Shown here: positions 63,559-64,000 of the stretch, one piece after another
Position numbering within the stretch: position 1 is the stretch's first letter
Layout of the letters: each line of letters opens with the position of its first letter
Program-made: the position numbers and the translations under genes
Notes under the pieces: generated by a model
Databases searched by the model: none
What the model saw: the letters and a program-made list of their open reading frames with translations, nothing else
What the model was told of the DNA's origin: nothing
Source: Lewinellaceae bacterium
GTDB lineage: Bacteria; Bacteroidota; Bacteroidia; Chitinophagales; Saprospiraceae
Length of the DNA: 64,000 bases
Assembly: GCA_020636075.1 (NCBI GenBank)
Contig: JACJYO010000006.1
Coordinates: 1 to 64,000 of the forward strand
Reading direction: 5' to 3'

Positions 63559-64000
63559 TCAATTCCCCTCCATGTCCCCCAACTCCGCTTCAATTTCCTC
63601 CAGCTGGCCTTCAATCATTTCTTTTTCAGAAGAATTCGGATTCGCCTTGAGCAACTGCCGACCCAACGTGCGCGCCCGCAGCAGGCTGGCGGGGCGGGTT
63701 TCCGCATAATCGCGGGTCAAGTACTTGAAAAGTTCAAATTCCGCTTCCGTTTTGCAAGGTGAAGCGGCGACAACTGCGGCGGCATCCCAGATTTCAAAAG
63801 GTAATATCTTCCCGACCCGGCCATACTCCACTATTTTACAAACTGCCTGGGCCGCAAACGAACTGGCAGGATGCTGACGCACCAGATCAGAATATACCCA
63901 GGCCGCGGGCAGCCGGTTTCCAACAGATTTAAGTGCCCTTGAACCGTCCACACCCCGTTGCATTTCGACCTGACAAACACCGCCGCTGAACAACTCTTCG
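63559..64000 (-). CDS. Hypothetical protein, 5' end beyond the window
   Basis: The frame stays open to the last base of the window and reads EELFSGGVCQVEMQRG at that edge, so the start lies outside. The visible 146 or so residues are helical (AWVYSDLVRQHPASSFAAQAVCKIVEY, EAEFELFKYLTRDYAETRPASLLRARTLGRQLL) and end in an acidic coil (SEKEMIEGQLEEIEAELGDMEGN). I do not recognise the family; a TPR-like helical repeat protein is possible. Confidence 0.55.
   Translation of the reverse strand, partial: EELFSGGVCQVEMQRGVDGSRALKSVGNRLPAAWVYSDLVRQHPASSFAAQAVCKIVEYGRVGKILPFEIWDAAAVVAASPCKTEAEFELFKYLTRDYAETRPASLLRARTLGRQLLKANPNSSEKEMIEGQLEEIEAELGDMEGN

Overview
The window looks like a chromosomal segment of a member of the Bacteroidota, most likely a Saprospirales-like lineage (inference). 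The grounds are proteins ending in type 9 secretion (T9SS) sorting domains of both type A (PNPASG...KILINR) and type B (gliding-motility C-terminal module), BACON modules, CHAT-TPR proteins, ECF-like sigma factors paired with membrane TPR proteins, and a TTGG-N19-TATATCTG promoter of the Bacteroidota TTTG/TAnnTTTG kind.

Region 1 (1-22,400) holds secreted proteins and their regulators. Two modules with the same layout are present: an ECF-like sigma factor followed by a single-pass membrane TPR protein that resembles an anti-sigma factor, divergent from a secreted TPR-CHAT caspase-like protease (module A 5045-9512; module B 12,907-17,984). Around them lie an M43 metalloprotease with FN3/BACON/PPC modules, a large T9SS type B adhesin and a Sel1-repeat protein with a LecA-like C-terminus. 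Four start-proximal sites share GGTAC(C)TTTTT-N-CTCTA(A/T)(T/C) with exactly 22 bases between the first bases of the two boxes, and two weaker sites are at 23. This looks like a dedicated alternative-sigma promoter that ties these genes into one regulon.

Region 2 (17,986-23,840) carries mobile DNA: a 190-bp palindromic MITE-like element, an intact IS5-family element and an IS256-family element whose transposase is broken by three single-base deletions.

Region 3 (24,500-29,360) is a four-gene operon (GNAT, BtaA-like DUF3419 aminocarboxypropyl transferase, MmgE/PrpD, acyl-homoserine-synthase-like GNAT) that reads as an uncharacterised small-molecule or lipid pathway. A minus-strand array of eight tRNA genes follows (Asp, Cys, His, Asn, Trp, Ile, a broken Phe-like gene, Gln).

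Region 4 (30,800-46,400) is mixed: a patatin-like lipase, a haem-binding protein, a cytochrome/PA14/propeller/DUF1080 fusion, an AAA/DUF4143 ATPase, a vanadium-haloperoxidase-like lipoprotein, an outer-membrane protein, a NupC nucleoside transporter divergent from uridine kinase, a Uma2 protein and an MFS transporter.

Region 5 (46,400-62,660) is a seven-gene minus-strand electron-transfer cluster: a 23-CxxCH cytochrome, a giant cytochrome with 79 CxxCH motifs (hand count), a beta-barrel candidate, an OB-fold lipoprotein, the CcsB-CcsA haem-ligation fusion, a b-type cytochrome-like membrane protein and an Fe-S flavoprotein. It could pass electrons from the quinone or NAD(P)H pool to the outside of the cell. 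The window ends with a small membrane protein and a truncated hypothetical gene.
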